From Acidimicrobiaceae bacterium (GTDB lineage: Bacteria; Actinomycetota; Acidimicrobiia; Acidimicrobiales; Ilumatobacteraceae), in assembly GCA_003455715.1 (NCBI GenBank), contig DMQJ01000377.1:1-13223 (forward strand): a DNA stretch of 13,223 nucleotides. Direction: 5' to 3'. Shown here piece after piece: positions 6,485 through 13,223 of this stretch. The notes beneath the pieces are model-generated. The model saw nothing but the letters and a program-made list of their open reading frames with translations, was not told the DNA's origin and ran no database searches. Within the stretch, counting starts at the first letter, position 1; every line of letters starts with the position of its first letter. The position numbers were made by a program, and so were the translations under genes.

Positions 6485-7431
6485 GTAGCACTCCGCTTGT
6501 CTCCGTGGTGATGCCTGTCTTCAACGCCATGCCGTACCTCGCGGCATCGGTTGAATCGGTGTTGTCCTGCGGCCTTCCACTTGAACTCGTGGCCGTGGAC
6601 GATGGCTCCACGGACGGAAGCTCGAAGGTCCTTGCCCGAATGGCGCAGGCCGATGCCAGGATCACCTTGCTGCGGCACGATGCGAATGAGGGCCTGGTGA
6701 GCTCATTGCTTGACGGGGTTGTTGCATCGGCAGCGCCCCTCATCGCTCGGCTCGACGCCGACGATGTATGCCGCTCTGGCCGACTCGAGCATCAGTACGC
6801 AGCGATGTTGGACGACCCCGATCTCGTCTTGTGTTGGACGGACTACGAACGAATCGGTCTTGCAGATGAGCCGCTTGGGATCGTCCGCTCGCCACGCTCC
6901 CACGAAGCAGCGGTCCTCGCCCTCAGCAACGGAAACGCCATCCTTCACTCCAGCGTGATGATGCGTCGATCCGCGCTGGATTTGGTGGGCACCTACTCGG
7001 CCGAAGCGTACCCAGCGGAGGACTACGACTTGTGGTGCCGCCTGCTGTCGGTCGGGCGCGGTCGGGGGCTGCCGATCGTGGGTGTGGGTTACCGAGTGAA
7101 CCCGGCCGGCATCTCACAGCGGAACATCGAACTGCAGGCCGAGGCGGCAGCAAATGTTCGCCAGACGCAACGGCAACGTCTGGGCCGCCCAGGAGTCGAG
7201 CCGCGCGGCGTGCTGCGAAGGTTGGGTGACGTGCGGCGCCGGGCCGGTGTCGCCGCGGACGAGGCCCGGAGGCACTCGAACGCGACAGACGAGGTCTACC
7301 GGGAGGCGGCTCGCCAGGCGTTCTTGGTCGTAGCGAAGCTGCCGAAGCTGGTGCGCTGGATGATGGTCATTTCGCGACTTCCCCGCGCAATGCCTGTCTT
7401 GTTGCGAGGCCGCGGCATCGCCCGGCATTGA
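6481..7431 (+). CDS. GT2 family glycosyltransferase
   Basis: A 316-residue GT-A enzyme: VSVVMPVFNAMPYL (7-20), ELVAVDDGSTDGS (35-47), LIARLDADDV (87-96) carrying the DxD metal site, and PAEDYDLWCRL (178-188) with the acidic E-D pair intact, so it looks catalytically complete. About 100 mostly Arg- and Ala-rich residues follow, ending in a hydrophobic-basic segment (LVRWMMVISRLPRAM) that may touch the membrane. GTG 6481 overlaps the previous stop and is preceded by GGGGAAGG at 6465-6472, eight bases upstream. It is the last gene of the fusion/GT4/GT2 unit. Its 3' end runs 65 bp into the convergent GT2 gene. The donor sugar cannot be assigned. Confidence 0.88.
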   Translation: MSSTPLVSVVMPVFNAMPYLAASVESVLSCGLPLELVAVDDGSTDGSSKVLARMAQADARITLLRHDANEGLVSSLLDGVVASAAPLIARLDADDVCRSGRLEHQYAAMLDDPDLVLCWTDYERIGLADEPLGIVRSPRSHEAAVLALSNGNAILHSSVMMRRSALDLVGTYSAEAYPAEDYDLWCRLLSVGRGRGLPIVGVGYRVNPAGISQRNIELQAEAAANVRQTQRQRLGRPGVEPRGVLRRLGDVRRRAGVAADEARRHSNATDEVYREAARQAFLVVAKLPKLVRWMMVISRLPRAMPVLLRGRGIARH

Positions 7432-8260
7432 GAGCCACTGTGCCAAGAAGCGTCCACCCGGGAGCTCGGGTCACTGGACTCACTACTGCTCTCGCCCCGG
7501 CGACAAGCGCCGACTTAAGAACCCCGCCAAGTCGATAGCGAGGAGCCTCAGCCGGGTATCCGGGCCGGTTCGCGAGCCTTGCCTGGGCCGCCCCTTGCTT
7601 GTAGCGGCGCTTCAGCATCTCAGTAGCGGAGTCGCGCTGGCGGTGGTGGACGATCGCTTCGGGCGCCCACTGCAATCGAAACCCGGCGCCCCAGGCTCGA
7701 TGGAAGAACTCTGTCTCATCGCCATGTCCGACAACGTCGAGGGCGAAGCCTCCCAGCTCCGACCACATGGACTTGGTAAAGCCGCAGTTGGAACCGTGCC
7801 CGGTGTCGCGGAATGGTGTCGGACCCGGCAGGTCCATCACGTCGGCTCCGCCCCAGAGGCTGCGGGTGCGCGGTGAGTTGAGCCGAGCAAACTCGAGCGG
7901 ACCAGCTCCCCACGTCTTGGTCGACACCGTCGCCGAGAGTTCGGCAACCCATGCTGTCGACACGACGTCGTCGGCGTCGCAGATCAAGACCACTGAGCCG
8001 TCAGGTGTCGCTGCTACGCCTGCGTTTCGGGCTCGATTGATGCCACGGACGGGTTCGTTCACGACCCGTATGTCCATTCCTGCGTCGGCGAAGGAGTGGA
8101 CGATGGCGAGGGTGCTGTCGGTGGAGCCGTTGTCCACCACGATCGTCGTGAAGGCGGGTGCGCCGACCTGCTCTCGAAGCGCAGCCAACTGCTCTGCCAG
8201 GGTCCCGGCAGCGTTCAAGGCAGGAATGACCACGCTCACGGTTGAAATGGACTGGGGCAC
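7367..8260 (-). CDS. GT2 family glycosyltransferase (divergent pair, left member)
   Basis: A 297-residue GT-A enzyme: VSVVIPALNAAGTL (8-21), VVDNGSTDST (41-50), NRARNAGVA (75-83), VVLICDADD (90-98) with the metal-binding site, and GGFALDVVGHGDETEFFHR (170-188), where the acidic pair reads D-E and not E-D. The C-terminal third carries RYKQGAAQARL (219-229), matching RQGFRYGKAQR in the divergent partner. I use GTG 8258-8260. A longer frame from GTG 8299 would leave only 7 bp to the partner's start and adds residues unlike the family. TACCAT lies 6 bases upstream of GTG 8260, consistent with leaderless expression. Shared strings with the plus-strand GT2 (EQV, P-F, DNGSTD, ARLN/TRLN) indicate that the two are paralogues. 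Confidence 0.86.
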   Translation of the reverse strand: MPQSISTVSVVIPALNAAGTLAEQLAALREQVGAPAFTTIVVDNGSTDSTLAIVHSFADAGMDIRVVNEPVRGINRARNAGVAATPDGSVVLICDADDVVSTAWVAELSATVSTKTWGAGPLEFARLNSPRTRSLWGGADVMDLPGPTPFRDTGHGSNCGFTKSMWSELGGFALDVVGHGDETEFFHRAWGAGFRLQWAPEAIVHHRQRDSATEMLKRRYKQGAAQARLANRPGYPAEAPRYRLGGVLKSALVAGARAVVSPVTRAPGWTLLGTVALNAGRCRGLATRQALRGEVAK

Positions 8261-8266
8261 ATGGCG

Positions 8267-8272
8267 ATGGTA
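8267..8272 (-). promoter_or_regulatory. Putative -10 element of left GT2 gene (leaderless)
   Basis: On the minus strand TACCAT fits TANNNT and ends 6 bases before GTG 8260. The same gap shows no Shine-Dalgarno sequence, so a leaderless mRNA beginning at the GTG is plausible. This also favours 8260 over 8299 as the start. Confidence 0.35.
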
Positions 8273-8294
8273 GGTCCAGCTTCGGCAGGCCTGG

Positions 8295-8300
8295 CACACT
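8295..8300 (+). promoter_or_regulatory. Putative -10 element of right GT2 gene (leaderless)
   Basis: CACACT ends 6 bases before GTG 8307, the same spacing as on the opposite strand. It lacks the leading T of the consensus, so support is weaker. No Shine-Dalgarno is seen before GTG 8307. Confidence 0.25.
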
Positions 8301-8306
8301 TGCGTT

Positions 8307-9194
8307 GTGCTCAGCGTCGTGATCCCGCTCTACCAGGGCGAGGCACACTTGGAAGAGCTCCTTGAAGCGCTCGAACAACAGGTGTCAGTGCCGCCCTTCG
8401 AGGTGGTCGTCGCCGACAACGGGTCGACGGACGCCGGTCCGTCCATCGCTCGCTCATGGTCGGGACGTCTGCCCTTACGAGTCGTCGATGCCTCAGCGCG
8501 ACGAGGCCAGTCGGCAGCCCGAAATCTTGGTGCAAAGGCCGCGCGATACGAGTCACTGGTCTTCCTCGACCAGGACGACGTTCCGGCGACCGACTACCTG
8601 GCGAGGATCGGGGAGGCGCTGCAAACATCACCCGTGGTAGCGGCCCGCATGGAGTTGACTCGGCTCAACGTCGGCTGGCGTTCAACGGTGCGAAGCCTCG
8701 CGCAGACTGAGTCGCTTGCATCGGGCCCACCTTACGAGTGGGCGTACGGCGGCTCGCTGGCCATGCTCCGAAGAGCGTTCTTTGCCGTTGAAGGATTCGA
8801 CGAATCGATCACGCCAGCGGGTGAGGACGAGGATCTGTGCTGGCGCCTTCAACGGGCAGGATTCTCCTTGGTGTTCGCGTCACAAGCCGTTCTGCATTAC
8901 CGCCTCCCTACAAGATGGCGCGACCTCTTCCGCCAGGGATTCCGATATGGAAAGGCCCAACGGGTCGTCGACGCGAAGCATGCCGTTGCGGTGAGACCGG
9001 GGTACTTGCCAAGACAACTCCTTACGCGGTTGCTCATCGACGGAGCACTGAGCCTCGTGTCTCTACGGATCGAGGAGCGTCATCGCCGAGCGTTCCTAGC
9101 CGGCCGGAGGCTTGGGCTGCTTCGCGCGAGGAACGTCAACAGCGTCGGTCGATCAGAGCCTCAGGGAGTACCGAGAGGAAGCCATGACCGTTGA
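8307..9194 (+). CDS. GT2 family glycosyltransferase (divergent pair, right member)
   Basis: A 295-residue GT-A enzyme: LSVVIPLYQGEAHLEELL (2-19), FEVVVADNGSTD (31-42), SAARNLGAKA (69-78), LVFLDQDDV (84-92) as the metal-binding DxD variant, GGSLAMLRRA (148-157), and AGEDEDLCWRL (171-181) with an intact acidic pair. The tail includes RDLFRQGFRYGKAQR (205-219), as in rhamnosyl- or mycofactocin-type GT2 relatives, but the donor is not determinable. GTG 8307 leaves almost no room for a leader after CACACT, so a leaderless message is likely. The gene overlaps the next one by 11 bp, where a strong Shine-Dalgarno lies inside its last codons. It appears to be a paralogue of the minus-strand GT2 at 7367-8260, from which it diverges. 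Confidence 0.87.
   Translation: MLSVVIPLYQGEAHLEELLEALEQQVSVPPFEVVVADNGSTDAGPSIARSWSGRLPLRVVDASARRGQSAARNLGAKAARYESLVFLDQDDVPATDYLARIGEALQTSPVVAARMELTRLNVGWRSTVRSLAQTESLASGPPYEWAYGGSLAMLRRAFFAVEGFDESITPAGEDEDLCWRLQRAGFSLVFASQAVLHYRLPTRWRDLFRQGFRYGKAQRVVDAKHAVAVRPGYLPRQLLTRLLIDGALSLVSLRIEERHRRAFLAGRRLGLLRARNVNSVGRSEPQGVPRGSHDR
9174..9180 (+). promoter_or_regulatory. Strong ribosome binding site for the small membrane protein
   Basis: AGAGGAA lies 3 bases before ATG 9184, with AGGGAG slightly further upstream at 9163-9168. It is among the best Shine-Dalgarno matches in the window and fixes the start at 9184, which excludes a longer frame from 9112. Confidence 0.6.
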
Positions 9195-9612
9195 ATACTC
9201 AACACTGAGCGCTGAGCCTGGGCGGATTCGAGTACGCCGCGGGCCCATCCAGCGGCTGCTTGAGGAGCCGGTGGAAGTGGTCGACCAAGTGACCCTCGAG
9301 GAGGGCATCGAGTTCATCCTCCAGTCGCCCAAGAACGCGCAGCGGGCTGTCGTCGCCCCGTCCGATTCGGCGAGCCTCGCCGTTGCGGCGAAGCTGCCCC
9401 GCGCGCTGCTGGCCCCCGACGAGCTCGAGGCGTTGCGGTCGCGCATCGCCATCGCCGATCTGCCGAAGAACCCCAACTTCGACCGCTTCTCCGACGCGCA
9501 GCGGATTCAGCAAGCTGATCTGCAGCGCTCTCGCAACGAGGTGCGGTCGAGTGCAATCGCCGGTGTGGTGTTCATCGTCATCATCGCCGTATTTGCCGCA
9601 CTGACGCGCTGA
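9184..9612 (+). CDS. Hypothetical protein with C-terminal membrane anchor
   Basis: A 142-residue protein I do not recognise. It has an acidic N-terminal half with LLEEPVEVVDQVTLEEGIEF (25-44), a mixed middle (NAQRAVVAPSDSASLAVAAK, 51-70), a charged helix-like region with several Arg and Gln (RFSDAQRIQQADLQRSRNEV, 101-120), and one hydrophobic segment at about 123-140 (SSAIAGVVFIVIIAVFAAL) followed by T-R. There is no signal peptide. The layout predicts a tail-anchored protein whose body stays in the cytoplasm. Translation starts at a strong ribosome binding site inside the end of the GT2 gene, so the two are co-expressed. A scaffold or regulatory role beside membrane glycosyltransferases is only a guess from position. 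It could equally be the first gene of the flanking, unrelated region. Confidence 0.75.
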   Translation: MTVEYSTLSAEPGRIRVRRGPIQRLLEEPVEVVDQVTLEEGIEFILQSPKNAQRAVVAPSDSASLAVAAKLPRALLAPDELEALRSRIAIADLPKNPNFDRFSDAQRIQQADLQRSRNEVRSSAIAGVVFIVIIAVFAALTR

Positions 9613-9636
9613 GTGCGCGGGCGCGACCTTCGGTCG
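9613..9636. terminator. Possible short bidirectional terminator hairpin
   Basis: The 24-base gap between two convergent stop codons contains CGACC-TTC-GGTCG (9624-9636), a perfect 5-bp stem with a 3-base loop. Its placement exactly between the stops suggests a terminator for both genes. The stem is short and there is no T-run, so it would be weak. Confidence 0.3.
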
Positions 9637-10026
9637 TCAGTCGAGACCGGACGGAGAGCCCTGGAAAATCGACCAACAGACTTCGGCACCTGCCTCTCGG
9701 AGGGCGGAGACCCACTCGAGGTCGGTTGGCACCTCGCCGCTGTCCATGTCAGCAAGGAGGCTCTCGAGTCCCGATACAGCTTCGACCGCAGCGTCGCTCC
9801 CGCCGTCGTGGGCAGCGAGTCGCTGTGCAACCTCCCGCAGGTCGGACAGCAACCGCTGCCTGTCGTCGTCGCTCACGCTGTTCGGATCCAGCGTCGACCA
9901 CGTCGAAGCCACGTCCGAGCAGATCTTGTTCGCCTCGGTTGCCCACGCCGACGTGTCGGCGTCGGTGCACGCAGCGAACATCAATCCGGCCACGATCGCG
10001 ACCGGTGCGATGCGCGTCCGCGGCAT
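9637..10026 (-). CDS. Small putative lipoprotein
   Basis: A 129-residue protein with a lipoprotein signal: Arg residues at 3 and 5, a hydrophobic stretch IAPVAIVAGLMFAA (6-19), and the lipobox M-F-A-A-C with Cys20 as the predicted lipidated residue. The mature part is acidic and likely helical (VSDDDRQRLLSDLREVAQRL, 51-70), with two more cysteines (Cys36 and Cys117) that could form a disulfide outside the membrane. No known domain is recognised. The ATG lies 2 bp after the stop of the acyl-CoA synthetase gene, so the two are co-transcribed and probably translationally coupled, although a functional link is not obvious. It converges on the small membrane protein gene. Confidence 0.78.
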   Translation of the reverse strand: MPRTRIAPVAIVAGLMFAACTDADTSAWATEANKICSDVASTWSTLDPNSVSDDDRQRLLSDLREVAQRLAAHDGGSDAAVEAVSGLESLLADMDSGEVPTDLEWVSALREAGAEVCWSIFQGSPSGLD

Positions 10027-10028
10027 CG

Positions 10029-11588
10029 TCAGTGCACTTGGCGGTCCATGTTGGCCCAGTAGGGCTCGCGCAGCTTGAACTTCTGCAGCTTGCCGGTGGC
10101 GGTGCGGGCCAGCACGTCGCGGAACTCGACGCGCTTGGGGCACTTGTAGTGGGCCAGCTTGGTGCGGGCGTAGTCGATGACGTCTTGTTCGCTCAGGGCT
10201 GACCCTGGGGTGGTCACCACCAGCGCCATCACCAACTCGCCCCACTTCTCGTCGGGCACACCGATGACCGCCACCTCGGCCACCTCGGGGTGGCTGAAGA
10301 TCGCGTCCTCCACCTCGATGCTGCTCACGTTCTCGCCACCGGAGATGATCACATCCTTCTTCCGGTCGCTGATGGTGATGTAGTACTCCTCGTCGAGGAA
10401 GCCGCCGTCGCCGGTGTGGAACCAGTGCGGGCCATCGGGCGCGTCGCTGGCCGCGTGAATGGCGTCGGCCGTGGCGTCGGGTTGCTCCCAGTAGCCGCCC
10501 ATGATGTGGTTGCCGCGGGCGAGCACCTCACCGTCGGGGCTGATGCGCACCTCCACACCGATGGCCGGCGCACCGGCCCGGCTCAACTTCACCGCACGCT
10601 CGGCGGCGGTCAACTCGTCGTACTCGGCCTTGGTGCGGTTCATGGTGAGCAGGGGAGTGGTTTCGGTGAGGCCGTAGATCTGGATGAACTCCCACCCCAG
10701 CTCGGTCTCCATCCGCTCGATGGTCTTGGTGGGCGGCGGCGCACCGGCGCACACCATGCGAACCCGGTCGCGGCCAGGGATCGGGCCATCCCAGTTGGCG
10801 GCTGCGTCGAGGATGGCGTTGGCCACCGCGGGTGCACCGCACAGCACGGTCACGCCGTGGGCCTCGATGCGCCGAAGGATCTCGGCGCCATCCACCTTGC
10901 GCAAGATGATGTGCTTCGCGCCCATGCCGGTGACGGCGTACAGCACACCCCAGCCGTTGCAGTGGAACTGGGGGAGTGTGTGCAGGTACACGTCGCGGTC
11001 GTTGATGCCGAGCTGCCAGCCGAACGTGGTGGCGTTGAGCCAGATGTTGCGGTGGGTGAGCTGCACACCTTTCGGGCGGGCCGTGGTGCCACTGGTGTAG
11101 TTGATGGTGGCGGTGGCGTCTTCGTCGTACTCCCAACGGCGAGGGTCGATGTCGAAGCGCATCAGCGCGGAGTCGGCGTCGGCACCGATGACGAACTTGT
11201 GCTCGCACGCCACGTCGGCCATCTCGGCCTGCAGTTCGGGGTCGACCAGCAGCACGCGGGCCCCGGAGTGAGCGACGATGTACTTCACTTCCTCGGCAAC
11301 GAGGCGGAAGTTGATGGGCACCAGCACCCGGCCCGAGCCGCTCACACCGAACAGGTAGGTGAGGAGGCGTGCGGAGTTGTGGCTCACCATCGCCACCCGC
11401 TCGCCCTGCCCGATGCCCAACGCATCGAGGCCAGCGGCAATGGCCCTCGCCTTGGCCGCCATGTCGCCATAGGTGAACTCGCCCCAACTCTCGGCCGGCT
11501 GCACCGGCTCGTCGACCACGGCGACACGGTTGGGGTACACCTGCTCGGCGCGGCGGAGGAAGTCGTTGACAGTCAGTGCAACCTTCAT
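10029..11588 (-). CDS. Acyl-CoA synthetase (AMP-forming, ANL superfamily)
   Basis: A 519-residue adenylate-forming enzyme that activates a carboxylic acid, probably a fatty acid, with ATP and CoA. All core motifs are visible: phosphate-binding YTSGTTARPKG (164-174), the aromatic motif YGLTETTP (305-312), HTGDGGF (391-397), the hinge region SDRKKDVIISGGENV (407-421), and TGKLQKF (498-504), where Lys500 is the adenylation lysine. The length is normal for this family. ATG 11586-11588 begins the usual VALTVNDFLRRAEQVYPNR opening. An upstream extension of 48 residues is in frame but Arg-rich and unlike the family. There is no clear Shine-Dalgarno. G or C dominates third codon positions, more so than in the glycan genes. 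Chain-length specificity cannot be read from the sequence. Confidence 0.95.
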   Translation of the reverse strand: MKVALTVNDFLRRAEQVYPNRVAVVDEPVQPAESWGEFTYGDMAAKARAIAAGLDALGIGQGERVAMVSHNSARLLTYLFGVSGSGRVLVPINFRLVAEEVKYIVAHSGARVLLVDPELQAEMADVACEHKFVIGADADSALMRFDIDPRRWEYDEDATATINYTSGTTARPKGVQLTHRNIWLNATTFGWQLGINDRDVYLHTLPQFHCNGWGVLYAVTGMGAKHIILRKVDGAEILRRIEAHGVTVLCGAPAVANAILDAAANWDGPIPGRDRVRMVCAGAPPPTKTIERMETELGWEFIQIYGLTETTPLLTMNRTKAEYDELTAAERAVKLSRAGAPAIGVEVRISPDGEVLARGNHIMGGYWEQPDATADAIHAASDAPDGPHWFHTGDGGFLDEEYYITISDRKKDVIISGGENVSSIEVEDAIFSHPEVAEVAVIGVPDEKWGELVMALVVTTPGSALSEQDVIDYARTKLAHYKCPKRVEFRDVLARTATGKLQKFKLREPYWANMDRQVH

Positions 11589-11657
11589 GCCGCCATCATG
11601 GCGCAGTAGCCATCGCCGACTGAACCGGGGATACACCGCCCGCGCGTCGGCCACGCG

Positions 11658-11663
11658 TACAGT
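11658..11663 (+). promoter_or_regulatory. Putative -10 element of ABC transporter gene
   Basis: TACAGT fits TANNNT and would start transcription near 11670, about 30 bases before ATG 11701. It lies in the 112-bp gap between divergent genes. No -35 match is evident. Confidence 0.25.
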
Positions 11664-11700
11664 CGATTCGTCGGGTGCCCGCCAACCCGACGATGCACTC

Positions 11701-13223
11701 ATGAACCCCGGTACACGCACCATCCTCGGCACGCTGCTGCGCGGTCATCGCACGCGCCTGGTGTCGCTTGCCGGGGTGTCGTTGGCGGGCGGTTTGGCTG
11801 AGGCCGTCTTCCTGGTCATCCTCACCCGCGCCGCCTTCGCCATCACCAACGGCAAAGACGAAATCGGCACCCTCGCCGGGGTGAAGTTCTCCGTGGCGGG
11901 CACCGTGCTGCTGGCGCTTGCGTTGGTGCTGTTCCGTATTGGCACGGCGGTGACGGCCAACGCACTGAACGCAACTCTCAACGCACAGGTCACTCGTGCG
12001 TTGCGCCAGCGCCTGGCCCGTACGTTCCTGCGCGCCACGTGGCCAGCACAGCAGGCCAGCCGCACCGGCCAACTGCAGGAACTGGTGATGAACTACGCCC
12101 ACGCCGGCGCCTCATTGGTGGGCGGTGTGTCGGCCACCCTCATCGCCGGTGGCAGCCTGGTGGCGCTGCTGGCGTTGGCCACGGCCGTCGACCCCATCGG
12201 CTCGCTCATCGCCATCGTCACCCTCGTGCTGTTGGGCGTGCTGTTGCGCCCGCTTCGGCGCGCCGTGCATCAGCGTGCCCGCGCCGCGGCCGACGACGGC
12301 ATGGCCCTGTCGTTGGCCACCAGCGAGATCTCCAGCCTCGGCATGGTGGTGCACGTGTTCGATGTGCGCGATGCGGTCGAGCAACGGCTCACCGACCTGC
12401 AGGCCACCGGGGTGCACTCAAGCCGACGCCTTGCGCTGTCGCGCGGCATGGTGCCTGCCCTCTACACGGGCCTGGCCTACTTGGCCTTGGTGGGTGCCGT
12501 CGCGCTGGCAAGCGTGTGGAACACCGCCACGCTCACCTCGCTCGGTGCCGTCATGCTGGTGATGCTGCGGTCGCTCGGCTACGGCCAACAGTTGCAGCTT
12601 GCGTATGCATCGATGTCGTCGGCCATGCCCCACGTCATCGACGTGTTCGCCGAGGTCGAGCGCTACCAGGCCAACGAGTTCATCGACCACGGCGACCCGG
12701 TGCACCGCGTGTGCCCGCTGCGGCTCGACCACGTGTCGTTCCACTACACCCCGGGCCAACCCGTGCTGCACGACATCACCGCCGAGTTCGATCGGCGCGA
12801 ACTGGTGGGCATCGTCGGCCCCTCGGGCAGCGGCAAGAGCACCCTCGTGCAAGTGCTGCTCGGCCTGCGCCAACCAGTGGAGGGGCGGGTACTCGCCGAC
12901 GGCCACGACATCCGCACCCTGCGCCACTCCGACTGGGCGCGCAAGGTCACCTTCGTGCCCCAGGCCCCCGTGTTGGTGAGCGGCACCATCGCTCACAACA
13001 TCCGCTTCTACCGCGACGGCATCGACGACGCCGCCGTGGAGGCCGCAGCCCGAGCCGCTGGCCTGCACGACGAAGTGATGGCGTTCCCCGACGGTTACGA
13101 GCATCAGGTGGGCGACAAGGGCGGCAACCTCAGCGGTGGCCAGCAGCAACGCCTCTGCATCGCCAGAGCGTTGGCGGGCCATCCCGAGGTGCTCATCCTC
13201 GACGAACCCACCAACCACCTCGA
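11701..13223 (+). CDS. ABC transporter, fused permease and ATPase (partial, cut by window end)
   Basis: An open frame from ATG 11701 runs off the window after 507 full codons. The first roughly 300 residues form an exporter-type membrane domain with about six hydrophobic helices (near 20-48, 62-82, 140-160, 164-182, 255-275, 278-295). The ATPase domain follows: Walker A GPSGSGKS (373-380), Q-loop Gln421 in FVPQAP, signature LSGGQQQR (477-484), and Walker B VLILDEPT (497-504). The D-loop and the switch His lie beyond the end. The text after Walker B reads PTNHL, where many exporters have ATSAL. The half-transporter design means it works as a homo- or heterodimer. The substrate is unknown. It lies beyond the acyl-CoA synthetase, so a role in exporting the glycan made by the left-hand genes is possible but unsupported. 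The upstream frame stays open to 11587 but would overlap the divergent gene's start. Confidence 0.93.
   Translation, partial: MNPGTRTILGTLLRGHRTRLVSLAGVSLAGGLAEAVFLVILTRAAFAITNGKDEIGTLAGVKFSVAGTVLLALALVLFRIGTAVTANALNATLNAQVTRALRQRLARTFLRATWPAQQASRTGQLQELVMNYAHAGASLVGGVSATLIAGGSLVALLALATAVDPIGSLIAIVTLVLLGVLLRPLRRAVHQRARAAADDGMALSLATSEISSLGMVVHVFDVRDAVEQRLTDLQATGVHSSRRLALSRGMVPALYTGLAYLALVGAVALASVWNTATLTSLGAVMLVMLRSLGYGQQLQLAYASMSSAMPHVIDVFAEVERYQANEFIDHGDPVHRVCPLRLDHVSFHYTPGQPVLHDITAEFDRRELVGIVGPSGSGKSTLVQVLLGLRQPVEGRVLADGHDIRTLRHSDWARKVTFVPQAPVLVSGTIAHNIRFYRDGIDDAAVEAAARAAGLHDEVMAFPDGYEHQVGDKGGNLSGGQQQRLCIARALAGHPEVLILDEPTNHL

Noticed and set aside
8261..8299. GTG 8299 as the start of the left GT2 gene
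   Set aside because: It would leave 7 bp to the divergent start, with no room for either promoter, and it adds residues before the normal family opening.
10290..11609. Long plus-strand frame of 439 codons opposite the acyl-CoA synthetase
   Set aside because: It is antisense to a gene with all ANL motifs and has the biased His, Val and Gly composition typical of shadow frames in GC-rich DNA.
12418..13218. Minus-strand frame opposite the ABC transporter
   Set aside because: Walker A, signature and Walker B motifs are all on the plus strand; the minus frame is low-complexity and unlike known proteins.

Overview
The window is high-GC DNA with densely packed genes, many GTG starts, start/stop overlaps of the ATGA or GTGA type, and few strong Shine-Dalgarno sequences. 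This fits an actinomycete-like bacterium. Class Acidimicrobiia is my best guess, but nothing here proves it. The first 13 bases match the 3' end of the Illumina TruSeq adapter, so the left edge is an assembled contig end and not a natural boundary. The right edge cuts through an ABC transporter gene.

Layout, left to right. At 51-331 (minus) is a small unknown gene, probably frameshifted. At 473-1851 (plus) is an FkbM-type methyltransferase coupled to a second SAM methyltransferase. At 1855-3570 (minus) is a SAM methyltransferase followed by a GT10 (fucosyltransferase-type) glycosyltransferase. At 3618-7431 (plus) is a GT2-FkbM fusion protein, a GT-B (GT4-like) glycosyltransferase and a GT2 glycosyltransferase. 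At 7367-8260 (minus) and 8307-9194 (plus) are two divergent, related GT2 glycosyltransferases. A small C-terminally anchored membrane protein (9184-9612, plus) is coupled to the second of these. From about 9.6 kb the content changes: an acyl-CoA synthetase followed by a small lipoprotein (9637-11588, minus), then a divergent ABC exporter (11701 to the window end, plus).

Genes from 473 to 9194 form a glycan-building locus of about 8.7 kb. It holds five glycosyltransferase units (three free GT2, one GT4-like, one GT2 inside the fusion), one GT10, and four methyltransferase units (two free class I, one free FkbM, one FkbM inside the fusion). The likely product is a methylated, possibly fucosylated, surface polysaccharide or glycoconjugate. 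No polymerase, flippase, initiating glycosyl-phosphate transferase or nucleotide-sugar enzyme is present in the window, so these must lie outside it if they exist. Orientation alternates every one to three genes with gaps of 3-50 bp, the look of a patchwork surface-polysaccharide locus. The acyl-CoA synthetase, lipoprotein and ABC exporter are probably flanking genes with other jobs, although a role for the exporter in glycan export cannot be excluded.

The most notable items are the GT2-FkbM fusion, whose GT2 half has E-N where the family usually has E-D; a nine-codon mini-ORF that appears leaderless and overlaps the fusion's start codon; the GT10 enzyme paired with a methyltransferase; and the divergent GT2 pair that looks like an inverted duplication.
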